From UBA493 sp035655435 (lineage in GTDB: Archaea > Iainarchaeota > Iainarchaeia > Iainarchaeales > Iainarchaeaceae): 27,092 nucleotides of DNA. The translations under genes and the position numbers were made by a program. The notes beneath the pieces were generated by a model. The model had not been told where the DNA came from. It ran no database searches and saw only the letters and a list, made by a program, of their open reading frames with translations. Positions 14,465-21,571 of this stretch are shown piece by piece; the first letter of the stretch is position 1, and the number at the start of each line of letters is the position of its first letter. The stretch is taken from the NCBI GenBank assembly GCA_035655435.1, contig DASRUN010000038.1, forward strand, positions 1 through 27,092. The letters run 5' to 3'.

Positions 14465-14530
14465 GAATCATCGGCGTTTGATATAGCACAAACACCACAC
14501 AAACCAAATCTCGTGCCTTTTTTTTCTCCA

Positions 14531-14552
14531 TGCTCCGTTAAGCCTGCTCCGT
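14531..14552 (-). repeat. Paired ACGGAGCA octamers, first on the minus strand
   Basis: Two exact copies on the minus strand, starts 14 nt apart. They mark the switch from plus-strand to minus-strand orientation of the octamer in this window. Confidence 0.75.
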
Positions 14553-14603
14553 TTGAGTGAGTTCAACCGACTTATTTTTCTAATTAAAAGTCGCACAGAA
14601 ACT

Positions 14604-14623
14604 TTGTCCTAAAATTCGTGCAA
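14604..14623 (-). repeat. 20-bp dispersed repeat, copy 7 (minus strand)
   Basis: Read on the minus strand it is TTGCACGAATTTTAGGACAA, identical to copies 1 and 3, and shares the following AAAGTTT with copy 3. A TATA-like ACTTTTAATTAG follows on the same strand, with only a weak short frame (ATG at 14531) beyond it. Confidence 0.85.
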
Positions 14624-14759
14624 AAGATAGCACTAAAGGATCAGTAATTGCAGTTGGTTAATATGTTAATTGCTCCAAAAAAGCGGTTAGATTAAACGTG
14701 TTTCAGCAACCCAAACTATATTATGTATCATCTCACTACATAACCTATTTTTGTTTACC

Positions 14760-15326
14760 TTATTCCTCTCTTTCTCTATATAATATTCTAATAACATCCT
14801 CATCAAGTTTGATAAATAATTCCCGAAGGGCTTCATCCCGTTGTTGTGTATAATATTCTTCCAGTGCTTTCAGATTTCTATTTTTTTTAGTAGGTTTTTG
14901 GCTTTTTTCTTCCGCTTCAAGGAGGTATGATAAAGCTGCTATTACAGCATCTTTTTTTGCGACAATTTCTTCTAGTTCATCGTAATTTGCGCGTTTTAGG
15001 TTGGATCTAAATTTTTGGAATTGCGCTGCTTTTTCTTTTGGCTTGATTTTCAAATCTATTTCAACTTGTGCCATTAGTGCTTTGACTTTTTTTTCATTCA
15101 GTAAAATAGAATTTACCTTAGACTGTATTCTTCCTGTCACTTTGTCCCAGTGTTTGTACACGTGCATTTGAAATTCCGTTCTCGGAAGGCTCTCTGCTTC
15201 AGCCTTAACTCTGGATTTTTCTTTTTTAGGTGCATATGCGAATGCATGGGCACTAAGTGCTGTCAATACTGTCGATCTGAGAGCGGTTGCAAGAAAATCT
15301 CTTCTATTCATCGCGTTTCTTTTCAT
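14760..15326 (-). CDS. Tat-exported helical protein, unknown
   Basis: 188 aa. NRRDFLATALRSTVLTALSA at about residues 7-26 is a classic twin-arginine signal, with a likely cleavage after AFA or AYA near residue 30. The mature part is rich in Lys, Glu and Ala, predicted as long helices, with no cysteines and no catalytic motif. Its ATG overlaps the stop of the upstream gene by 4 nt (ATGA), so the two are translationally coupled; that partner is a membrane-anchored coiled-coil protein, and the pair may act together outside the cytoplasm. Confidence 0.65.
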   Translation of the reverse strand: MKRNAMNRRDFLATALRSTVLTALSAHAFAYAPKKEKSRVKAEAESLPRTEFQMHVYKHWDKVTGRIQSKVNSILLNEKKVKALMAQVEIDLKIKPKEKAAQFQKFRSNLKRANYDELEEIVAKKDAVIAALSYLLEAEEKSQKPTKKNRNLKALEEYYTQQRDEALRELFIKLDEDVIRILYREREE

Positions 15327-15910
15327 CGCGAACCCCTGTTTTGCGTTCTTCTAATATTGCCTTGTTGTTGCTTGGTGTTCATGCCAGGCTTTCCCCCGTT
15401 TCGGTTTTCAACGCTTCTTTTTTTTGCCAACACGTCTCCGTACTGATTTCTAATTGGAATTTGTTTTCTTTTTTGTTGTTCTTCTTTTGCTTTTTTTTCC
15501 ATGAAATCCAGCATTTTTTTCACATCTTTCATTGCCTTCACAGGTTCTTCCGCCCCGCTTATTTGAGTATTGTGTTTGATGAGTGCTTCCACAAATTTTT
15601 TTTCTATGCTCAACATTTCTATTTTTTCTGAGAGCTTTGCATCTGAATAATTTTTGAGATCTTTTTCAAATTGTTTTATGTGTGTTCTTTCCTGTTTTTT
15701 TTGCCAAACTTCCAAATGATAATTCAAGTCTTCTCTTAGATTTAGCCTGCCTTCGGTTGTCGCATGAGTTCTTTCAATTATGAGTAAAGGCCGTTTCTCC
15801 GCGTAATGATATAATGCAAACTCTGCTCCAAGAGTTAGAGCGGCGGCGGTTCCAATAGCGGCAATCTCGTTTCTGGACATAAATATATTTCTTTTTTTGT
15901 TTGGTGGCAT
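15323..15910 (-). CDS. Membrane-anchored coiled-coil protein, unknown
   Basis: 195 aa from ATG at 15910; a TATA-like AATTATAAATG about 28 nt upstream supports it, with ATG at 15880 as alternative. One hydrophobic segment (IAAIGTAAALTLGAEFALYHY, about 16-36) anchors it. Residues about 60-150 are highly charged with heptad-like spacing (coiled coil); the tail is basic and Gln/Asn/Arg-rich, likely disordered. Overlaps the following Tat gene by 4 nt. No family recognised. Confidence 0.6.
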   Translation of the reverse strand: MPPNKKRNIFMSRNEIAAIGTAAALTLGAEFALYHYAEKRPLLIIERTHATTEGRLNLREDLNYHLEVWQKKQERTHIKQFEKDLKNYSDAKLSEKIEMLSIEKKFVEALIKHNTQISGAEEPVKAMKDVKKMLDFMEKKAKEEQQKRKQIPIRNQYGDVLAKKRSVENRNGGKPGMNTKQQQGNIRRTQNRGSR

Positions 15911-15945
15911 AGTTGTTCAACTTTTGTTTATTCATTTATAATTTT

Positions 15946-16320
15946 TCACGCTTTAGGTTTTTCGGTTAATTTGCTTTGTAAATTTTCTCCGAACCATTCG
16001 CGGTAAAGAGGGTTTGCAAATTCTTCCATGAAACTTTGCCTTAGTTCTTCCGGTAGTCTTCCAAGTGAGGTTGCAAGTGTTTGTTTAAATCTGGTTTGTA
16101 GGCTTTCTCTTGCTGTGCTTCCTTCCTCAATTCCGATTCTTTCCTTTGCGAGGTTTCTAAATGGCTCATATATCGCCGCTTTTGTTGTGTGAGGTATATT
16201 GTGGTTTCTAAAAAATCCGTCCAAGGTTCCGCGCATTTCAGCATCGGCATATTTCCTTCTCCCTGTAAATCCGTTAATCATTCTTCTGTACGCGTGTCCT
16301 GCACTTCGAAATATTCCCAT
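15946..16320 (-). CDS. 124-aa protein with MGIF N-terminus, unknown
   Basis: Starts MGIFRSAGHAYRRMINGF, a basic amphipathic stretch, then charged helices and a C-terminal EEFANPLYREWFGENLQSKL. No cysteines, signal peptide or known motif. The first four residues and the amphipathic basic character recur in the 322-aa protein encoded at 18017-18985 (MGIFDGIARFFRPT), hinting at a shared N-terminal membrane-targeting or interaction segment. It lies in the minus-strand series, 35 nt before the membrane-anchored coiled-coil gene. Confidence 0.55.
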   Translation of the reverse strand: MGIFRSAGHAYRRMINGFTGRRKYADAEMRGTLDGFFRNHNIPHTTKAAIYEPFRNLAKERIGIEEGSTARESLQTRFKQTLATSLGRLPEELRQSFMEEFANPLYREWFGENLQSKLTEKPKA

Positions 16321-16416
16321 TGTATATCAATAAACCCTGGTATTTTGTGAATATTTAATTGTTTTCAATTTATTTTAGTGTGAGTTTATGGTTAATAAAA
16401 CTTGGAGTTGAGAAAA

Positions 16417-16854
16417 CTATCTGTATTTTTTTATTAGCTCTCCGTCCGCTGCTATTTCTAATTCGTGTCTTGCCGTTTTTTCAAGTTCAGTTTGAATCGT
16501 TGTGCCGTTCGCTCTTGCCTGCCCATCTAAGTATTGCAGTGTGTCTCTGTTTTGCCTGAGTTCAGTGATTTTTTTCTGTAAATTTGTGTTAACATAATTT
16601 TTTTTCCATTCTCTGTCGGCTTGGGTGAGTCTTCCCTGTTCTATTGTTTGCTTTACTCTTTCATCCGCTCTTTTTGCATTATTCATCACTCCTTTAACTC
16701 CCATTGCAGCACTTGCAGCTAACGCAGTTCCAAGTGCCACGCGTCCTAGAATTTTCATTCTTCGTCCGACGGGATTATTTGTATGTCTTCCGGATTTTGC
16801 TCCCGGGTTTTTTAGAGCGCCGTTTCTACTGCCAGTTTTCTTTCTGCCTAGCAT
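16417..16854 (-). CDS. Basic, single-TM coiled-coil protein, unknown
   Basis: 145 aa. The first 38 residues are basic and Gly/Asn-rich, followed by one hydrophobic Ala/Gly segment (about 36-57, ILGRVALGTALAASAAMGV), then a charged helical region to the end (coiled-coil-like). The ATG overlaps the stop of the C2H2 microprotein (TAATG), with a GGAGG ribosome-binding site about 12 nt upstream inside that gene, so both come from one message. Function unknown. Confidence 0.6.
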   Translation of the reverse strand: MLGRKKTGSRNGALKNPGAKSGRHTNNPVGRRMKILGRVALGTALAASAAMGVKGVMNNAKRADERVKQTIEQGRLTQADREWKKNYVNTNLQKKITELRQNRDTLQYLDGQARANGTTIQTELEKTARHELEIAADGELIKKYR

Positions 16855-16976
16855 TATTTTCGTTCCTCCTTCGCAGCTTTCGCCTTTTCAAGTTCGTGGT
16901 TTTTCAAGTGGTTTTCCATGTTGAATGCCTGTACCGCTTCTCCGCATTCTTTGCATTTTTGTTTTTTGATGTCCAT
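16854..16976 (-). CDS. 40-aa C2H2 zinc-finger microprotein
   Basis: Starts MDIKKQKCKECGEA. Cys8 and Cys11 with His23 and His27 give C-x2-C-x11-H-x3-H, a single C2H2 finger, followed by a Lys/Glu/Ala-rich helix. Archaeal single C2H2 fingers of this size are known as DNA-, RNA- or protein-binding modules. Stop and the next start overlap (TAATG), and a TATA-like AAATAAATAC lies upstream at about 17014-17023. It is the first gene of the minus-strand unit running to 14760. Confidence 0.7.
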   Translation of the reverse strand: MDIKKQKCKECGEAVQAFNMENHLKNHELEKAKAAKEERK

Positions 16977-17033
16977 TAAATCCAATCCAACTGTTTTGAT
17001 TATAGGAATGTGAGTATTTATTTTTTCCTTTTT

Positions 17034-17393
17034 TCACTTTTCGTCGATTTTCAATTCAAATTGTTTTGTGTACTCTTTTTTTACCATGTTAAAACTTTGA
17101 TAATGTTCCGTTGCCTTAACTTTCAAAGGATACTCTCCCTCTTGTACTATCGGCCTTGGGAATATTTGGAAGTATTGTTCGTGTTTCTGTCCCGGGGTCA
17201 TATTTCCTATCCTTACGGTTTCTTTTGACTTGAACCCGCCTTTATCCAATGAAAGCGCTCTTGCAAGAACCAGATCATAAGAAACCAGTTCTTCGGTTTC
17301 GTTCATGTTTTTAAGAGTTACTTTTAGCATTACAGGTTCGCGCCTTGCTAGCTTCATTCTGAATGGTATAAAGTTTGTTTCAATTTGCAGCAT
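17034..17393 (-). CDS. Beta-sandwich (CARDB/Ig-like) domain protein, unknown
   Basis: 119 aa without signal peptide. The alternation of strands with LKVTLKNMNETEELVSYDLVL, a turn rich in Gly/Lys, IGNMTPGQKHEQYFQIFP and GEYPLKVKATEHY follows the pattern of CARDB- or FixG-tail-like Ig folds, which bind proteins or surfaces. No metal site or cysteine. It is divergent from the winged-helix gene at 17545 and precedes the C2H2 gene on the same strand. Confidence 0.5.
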   Translation of the reverse strand: MLQIETNFIPFRMKLARREPVMLKVTLKNMNETEELVSYDLVLARALSLDKGGFKSKETVRIGNMTPGQKHEQYFQIFPRPIVQEGEYPLKVKATEHYQSFNMVKKEYTKQFELKIDEK

Positions 17394-17544
17394 TTTGTTT
17401 GTTCACCCAATACTATTTTTTTGTTGTCTCAAATTATTAAAATATGTGTTATGTATACTTCTTTGTTTCTTTCCCTTCAATAACCAATATATACAAGGAG
17501 GTTAATATTAATTTAGTTTTTCTAAAATTCTTTTGGTGTTTTTA

Positions 17545-18015
17545 ATGGCGCGTTTTCCTGAAGCCGATTTTGTAAGAAAGTCCTTTACAATAAGAAAAAT
17601 GGATTTTCCGCCGGAGGTTGCAATGACCAAGCGCTCTTTGCTTCGCTGGTTTGCGCTATCTTTCGGATTAATTTCCCCTAATGAATCCCGTTCCACGGTT
17701 TTAGATGTTTTGGATGGTTTCTTTTTTTTCCAGGTTTCAAAAAATTATTCTCCAACCACTTACGAACTTTTAGATCATATGAAAGAGCAGCAAAAAAAAA
17801 TTGATGAAAAATTATTGCGCTATCATTTGAAGCGTTTGATTGATGTTGGTTTGGTTGAAAGAAGAAAAGGAAAACTATCTTTTGTAAATTCTCCAAACGC
17901 AGATCCAAAAGATATTGTAAGCGGTTTCAATCACAACATTGCTGTTCCATTGCACGAATCGGTTTCAAACATTTCAGTTGCATTAGAAAAATTGAATGAG
18001 AAATATAAAAATTAA
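17545..18015 (+). CDS. Winged-helix regulator-like protein
   Basis: 156 aa from ATG at 17545; TTG at 17533 and GTG at 17536 are alternative starts. The N-terminal MARFPEADFVRKSFTIRKMD and MTKRSLLRWFALSFGLISPN look like a conserved cap I cannot name. Residues about 60-125 have the helix / helix / recognition helix / wing order: YELLDHMKEQ, DEKLLRYHLKRLIDVGLVERR, KGKLSFVN. The C-terminal 35 residues form a helix, perhaps for dimerisation. One of only two plus-strand genes in this half of the window, and probable local regulator of the flanking orphan genes (inference). Confidence 0.6.
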   Translation: MARFPEADFVRKSFTIRKMDFPPEVAMTKRSLLRWFALSFGLISPNESRSTVLDVLDGFFFFQVSKNYSPTTYELLDHMKEQQKKIDEKLLRYHLKRLIDVGLVERRKGKLSFVNSPNADPKDIVSGFNHNIAVPLHESVSNISVALEKLNEKYKN

Positions 18016-18016
18016 A

Positions 18017-18985
18017 TTACAGTCTGGGTTTTCTTATAGGTTGCCTAAATCTAGTTTCTCCGGGTCGTTTTTCTTCGTCTATTCTTCCAAACCTCACATC
18101 ACTTGCTTTAGTAAATGGAAGAGGTACTCCAGCTCTTCTATAAGCTTCTTTCGCTCGTGCCTCGGCAGTATGAGCTATGCCTTTGCCAAAAGAAATAATT
18201 GGGTTTCCCGCGTTATCCACTAAAACTGCATCAAGTGATTTTGCTTTTACTGGTTCTTCCAGAGTTTGTGAACCCCCCTGCACTCGTTTTCCCCTGTTCT
18301 CGTTTTCTATAACAACAGTTTTTGTTTTTTCCCGTTCAACGCGTTGTCTCGCTGCTTGCTCAGCTCTTCCGCGAAATACGCTTGCTACTTCTTCACGACT
18401 CAAACCCTGTATATTATCTGTTCTTTCGTGAATAAGATCCTGTATCAATTGTTCTCTAGCCGCACTAGAGAGTTGTGTAGTTGCAGGTTGTTGAACAACT
18501 TTTTGTTGAGATGGTTTGAGCTGTCTAGAATTTTGTGCTTGTCTTGCGGCATCCAATTTTTTTTGTCGTGCTTGGAAAAGTTGAAGTTCTTTTTTTGCTT
18601 TTTGTGAAACCACTGTTTGTTCTTGTTTCACAACTGGTTGCTTGCTTTGTTGTTGTAAATTACGACCTCTATATTTTGCTCCCGGAGTTGAATTAAGAAA
18701 TCGTTCATTCTGTTCCTTATCAAATTCTTTTTTTGTTTTCCTTTGTGGTTCTATTTTTTTTGTTGGCTCTAGATTTCTTCCCCTATAGTTTGGGTACTTT
18801 CCTAGAAATTTTTCATTTTCTTCCAATACAGTTTTCTCTCGTGCAACTTTCAAACCGCGGGCCTGAAGTTGTTTGTATGCATTTTCAATTTTTTTTTGCT
18901 TATTAGCTATTTTATTTCTTTTTTTTTGCAGCCTGTCAGCTGGAGTTGGTCTGAAAAATCTTGCAATCCCATCAAAAATTCCCAT
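18017..18985 (-). CDS. Gln/Lys-rich coiled-coil protein with internal repeat, unknown
   Basis: 322 aa. Begins MGIFDGIARFFRPTPADR, basic and amphipathic; then charged coiled-coil-like helices. A motif is duplicated inside: N-E-K-F-L...YRGRNL at about 57-72 and N-E-R-F-L...YRGRNL at about 93-110. The middle is Gln-rich (low complexity). The C-terminal 80 residues look folded (LDAVLVDNAGNPIISFGKG, then AEARAKEAYRRAGVPLPF) and end in a basic tail. No signal peptide or catalytic motif. Its stop lies one nucleotide from the convergent winged-helix gene stop. Confidence 0.55.
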   Translation of the reverse strand: MGIFDGIARFFRPTPADRLQKKRNKIANKQKKIENAYKQLQARGLKVAREKTVLEENEKFLGKYPNYRGRNLEPTKKIEPQRKTKKEFDKEQNERFLNSTPGAKYRGRNLQQQSKQPVVKQEQTVVSQKAKKELQLFQARQKKLDAARQAQNSRQLKPSQQKVVQQPATTQLSSAAREQLIQDLIHERTDNIQGLSREEVASVFRGRAEQAARQRVEREKTKTVVIENENRGKRVQGGSQTLEEPVKAKSLDAVLVDNAGNPIISFGKGIAHTAEARAKEAYRRAGVPLPFTKASDVRFGRIDEEKRPGETRFRQPIRKPRL

Positions 18986-19035
18986 AATAAAATTAGACTA
19001 TTTTCTGCTTCTTATACTTTTGTACTTAGCTTTTT

Positions 19036-19212
19036 TCAGTTTCTGTGTAATTCTCCCAAAAGCCTACGATTGATTTTTTTTAATCTGTTAACCGCTTCCG
19101 AAGAAGCCGTCGGATTTAATTTCAGCCACAATTTAATATTGTCTATTTGAAGTTGTATTTCCACGTGCTTTGCTCTTTGATGTTCCAATGTGTATTTGGG
19201 CTTTCTTTCCAT
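19036..19212 (-). CDS. 58-aa helical small protein, unknown
   Basis: Starts MERKPKYTLEHQRAKH and ends RLLGELHRN. Two helical segments separated by KLNPTASSEAV, rich in Lys, Arg and Leu, likely a helical hairpin. A TATA-like AAATAAACG about 25 nt upstream supports expression. It shares an intergenic promoter region with the divergent Idi-family gene. No family recognised. Confidence 0.6.
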   Translation of the reverse strand: MERKPKYTLEHQRAKHVEIQLQIDNIKLWLKLNPTASSEAVNRLKKINRRLLGELHRN

Positions 19213-19263
19213 ACTTTCACTCTTTAGTTACGTTTATTTACTTATTTGCTTTTTCAGTTTATT

Positions 19264-19821
19264 ATGAACCACCCTTTAGAAGACAAACCCAATCAAACCG
19301 TGGTTTTGGTTGATTCTGAAGGAAAACCAAACGGGAAGATTTCTGACAGAAAAACAGCGCATAGTACGCCAGGAAAGAAGCATTTGGCAATTCAGGTTCT
19401 TGTTTTTAACCCTCAAAATGAGTTGATTTTGCATGAGAGGCCGTTGCAAAAGGTTGGCGGGGGCGTTTTAGACAGTCCAACCACACACGTGCTTGCCGGA
19501 GAAACACCAGAACAAGCAGCTTTCAGGTGTTTAAGGGATGAATACGGCATTTCCACAAGGCTTCCAATAACCTTACTTTCCGGCTTTTCCTATGAAAAAG
19601 ATTATGGAGACGGTTCCTGTGAGAATGAATTCTGTTTGGCTGCCTTTTGTACTTATTCAGGGACAATTACTCCTAATCCTGAGCAGGTTTCAAAAATAGT
19701 GAAAATTTCCGCTTTCACTGTTGCAAAAGAACTTTCCTCAAAACCGGAAAAATATCCTGTTTGGTTTCACGATACAATAAAAATTGTAAAAAATTCTAAA
19801 GAAGGGAAAATGTTTTTTTGA
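19264..19821 (+). CDS. Idi-family Nudix protein lacking the catalytic cysteine
   Basis: 185 aa from ATG at 19264; a TATA-like GTTTATTTAC about 28 nt upstream supports it over the earlier TTG. Matches type I isopentenyl diphosphate isomerase in order. The five metal ligands have equivalents: His33 (KTAH), His40 (KKHLAIQV), His75 (TTH), Glu120 and Glu122 (CENEF). The position of the catalytic Cys (two before the third His, as in CGHP of E. coli Idi) is Thr73. So it is either a non-isomerase Nudix relative or an isomerase with altered mechanism. It faces the mevalonate operon, which supports an isoprenoid role. Confidence 0.75.
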   Translation: MNHPLEDKPNQTVVLVDSEGKPNGKISDRKTAHSTPGKKHLAIQVLVFNPQNELILHERPLQKVGGGVLDSPTTHVLAGETPEQAAFRCLRDEYGISTRLPITLLSGFSYEKDYGDGSCENEFCLAAFCTYSGTITPNPEQVSKIVKISAFTVAKELSSKPEKYPVWFHDTIKIVKNSKEGKMFF

Positions 19822-19831
19822 ATTTTTTTAT

Positions 19832-20467
19832 TTATCTTCTTCTCTCTTTCAAATAATCTTGCAATGCTTGTTGGAAAACCAAGTAATGATCCCTTTGATG
19901 TTGTTGCCCAGGAGAAACTTTAGCTGTTCTCCAGTGTTTATTTGTTGGCACAGTTAGGTTTGCATCAGCCGCTATAATCCCTTCACCAATCACACCTTTC
20001 TGCATGTCAATTACAACCGCATTAGGATTTATTCGTTTAATTGCCTCTGTAACCACTTTTTTTGTGTAACCGACAAAACTTACATCTACAATAAAATAGG
20101 TATTTTGTTTTTCTGAAGCGACTTTCCTTTGAAGAAGATTTTGTTTAACGGTTTCAACATCTCGTTGAAAGTTGACTCTGCTACTTTTTGGAGTTACGAT
20201 ATATTTCAGATTTCTTCTTGGAACTGCACGTTCTATTTCATTTAATGCCCTTACTGATTCGAATAGCGGACGCATGCTCTGACCCAGGAATATAAATTGC
20301 CCACGATTTTGCCGGCCATATTTTACTAATTCTTCTGCTGCCTGAAAAACGGCGTCAATTTTAAAGACACTTATATGAAGTTTACTTGGTTTATTTAGAC
20401 CTCTTTCAGTTAAGCGTTTTTCATAATCTCTTTCAACCCATTTCTTGAGAGATTTTCTTGGCGGCAT
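19832..20467 (-). CDS. Unknown protein, last gene of mevalonate operon
   Basis: 211 aa. Its ATG directly follows the phosphomevalonate kinase stop (TAAATG). Basic N-terminus, then an alpha/beta pattern: FIFLGQSMRPLFESVRAL and YFIVDVSFVGYTKKVVTEAI are strand-loop-helix units that recall phosphoribosyltransferase-like folds, the second resembling the PRPP-loop region, but without a clear DDxxxTG signature. C-terminal NLTVPTNKHW and a basic helical tail. I do not assign a function; coupling to the operon may be only for co-expression. Confidence 0.55.
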   Translation of the reverse strand: MPPRKSLKKWVERDYEKRLTERGLNKPSKLHISVFKIDAVFQAAEELVKYGRQNRGQFIFLGQSMRPLFESVRALNEIERAVPRRNLKYIVTPKSSRVNFQRDVETVKQNLLQRKVASEKQNTYFIVDVSFVGYTKKVVTEAIKRINPNAVVIDMQKGVIGEGIIAADANLTVPTNKHWRTAKVSPGQQHQRDHYLVFQQALQDYLKERRR

Positions 20468-21571
20468 TTACTCAACCCTAACCCCATTCTCAGAAATTTT
20501 AGTTTCAATCGGATAAAAACCATTGAGTTTCCAATTCTCTTCTATTGCTTTTTTAGATTCCTTTGAAAAGCAAACCGCAATAGAAGAATCGCCTCCTCCC
20601 GCCCCGGAGAATTTTCCTGCGCCATTATTGCTTCTCGCAATTTGCGCCATCAAAGAATGCGCTTTTGTTTCCAATTCAACTTTACTTTCCTCTCCAAGTA
20701 CCCTCAAAAGTTTCCTGTTCTCTTCTATATCCCTAATGATTTTTTCATCATCATTTTTCTCCAAAGCCCAAATTAGCTGCTCCGTTGATTTTGCAATTGA
20801 ATTTATGATTTCAGAATACTTTTTCGGTTTTTGTTCCTTGAATTCATGCACGTTTTTCACCAATTCAGTTGTTGAAGCACTTTTTCCAGAAAATCCAACA
20901 CAAATTTCCATTTCTTTTGGAATTTTTATTTTTTTAATCTCCAATCCCGGCCATTCGGCGTTAACAATTTCTCCAATTGGTTTTGTTTTCAATTCTTTTT
21001 CGAGGAATGCTCCGTCAAATCTTTTGTAAACACTTGCTCCCCCAAAAACAGAAGCACACACATCAAATCCCGAACCAATTTTTCCCTGTGCTTTGTAATG
21101 TGCGATAATTGCGAGTTTGAACAATTTCATTTTAGCCTGCTCCGTTTCAATGGAAACATTATGCAATTTCAAAATCGCTCCAATAATTGCAACAACAGCT
21201 GCGGCCGAGCTCCCAAATCCTATTTTGTACTTTTCTCCTTTAACATCAACCTGGCTTATTTCTCCCCAAGTATTCAATTCAAATTTTTTAACCCTTAACC
21301 CCTTTGCCTGTATGAAATTCAAAGCAGTTTCTATTGCATGTTTTGTAAACAATAGTTTTTCATTTTCCTTTTCAAATTTCACTTTAACCCCAATAAGTTC
21401 CGCATTAGTTTTAATCCCGAAATCCTTTAAATTAATTTTGATTTCCTTTGCTTCTTTTATTTCCGCAAAAACCTTTTTATCTATGGCCAAAACAATGCAA
21501 GGGTTTCCTTTCTCCAAAACACTCCATTCTCCGGAAAGCATTAATTTTCCGGGTGCGCTTATAATTGTCAT
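20468..21571 (-). CDS. Phosphomevalonate kinase (GHMP family)
   Basis: 367 aa. Phosphorylates 5-phosphomevalonate to the diphosphate, the step before decarboxylation. GHMP motifs: APGKLMLSGEWSVLE at 6-20, the ATP loop GFGSSAAAVVA at about 118-128, GSGFDVCASVFGG at about 166-178, and GAGKFSGAGGGDSSIAV at about 317-333. The order matches eukaryotic/bacterial-type PMK, which most archaea lack. ATG overlaps the Nudix stop by 4 nt. Three ACGGAGCA octamers lie in the gene on its coding strand (20778, 21008, 21138). Confidence 0.88.
   Translation of the reverse strand: MTIISAPGKLMLSGEWSVLEKGNPCIVLAIDKKVFAEIKEAKEIKINLKDFGIKTNAELIGVKVKFEKENEKLLFTKHAIETALNFIQAKGLRVKKFELNTWGEISQVDVKGEKYKIGFGSSAAAVVAIIGAILKLHNVSIETEQAKMKLFKLAIIAHYKAQGKIGSGFDVCASVFGGASVYKRFDGAFLEKELKTKPIGEIVNAEWPGLEIKKIKIPKEMEICVGFSGKSASTTELVKNVHEFKEQKPKKYSEIINSIAKSTEQLIWALEKNDDEKIIRDIEENRKLLRVLGEESKVELETKAHSLMAQIARSNNGAGKFSGAGGGDSSIAVCFSKESKKAIEENWKLNGFYPIETKISENGVRVE

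Larger units (their letters stand above)
14465..14759. other. Convergence spacer with octamer pair and inverted repeat copy
   Basis: No convincing gene. It holds two minus-strand ACGGAGCA octamers 14 nt apart (14531-14538 and 14545-14552) and the only minus-strand copy of the 20-bp repeat (14604-14623). Genes to the left point right and most genes to the right point left, so transcription converges here. Confidence 0.6.

Noticed and set aside
14370..14531. Minus-strand frame starting at 14531 (ATG joined to an octamer), downstream of repeat copy 7
   Set aside because: Antisense to the better-looking 51-aa gene at 14309, with unlikely composition (hydrophobic and Cys-rich tail) and no conserved look.
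5667..14623. Interpretation of the 20-bp repeats as a CRISPR array or integron attC sites
   Set aside because: Spacing is irregular (150 bp to 3 kb) with genes between; no RYYYAAC/GTTRRRY core sites, no integrase and no cas genes.
17497..17544. AAGGAGGT ribosome-binding-like site before the winged-helix gene
   Set aside because: No ATG, GTG or TTG follows at the right distance; the in-frame path is closed by a stop at 17509, so it seems accidental.
17508..17908. Two minus-strand frames overlapping the winged-helix gene
   Set aside because: Shadows of the plus-strand gene, which has a convincing winged-helix pattern.
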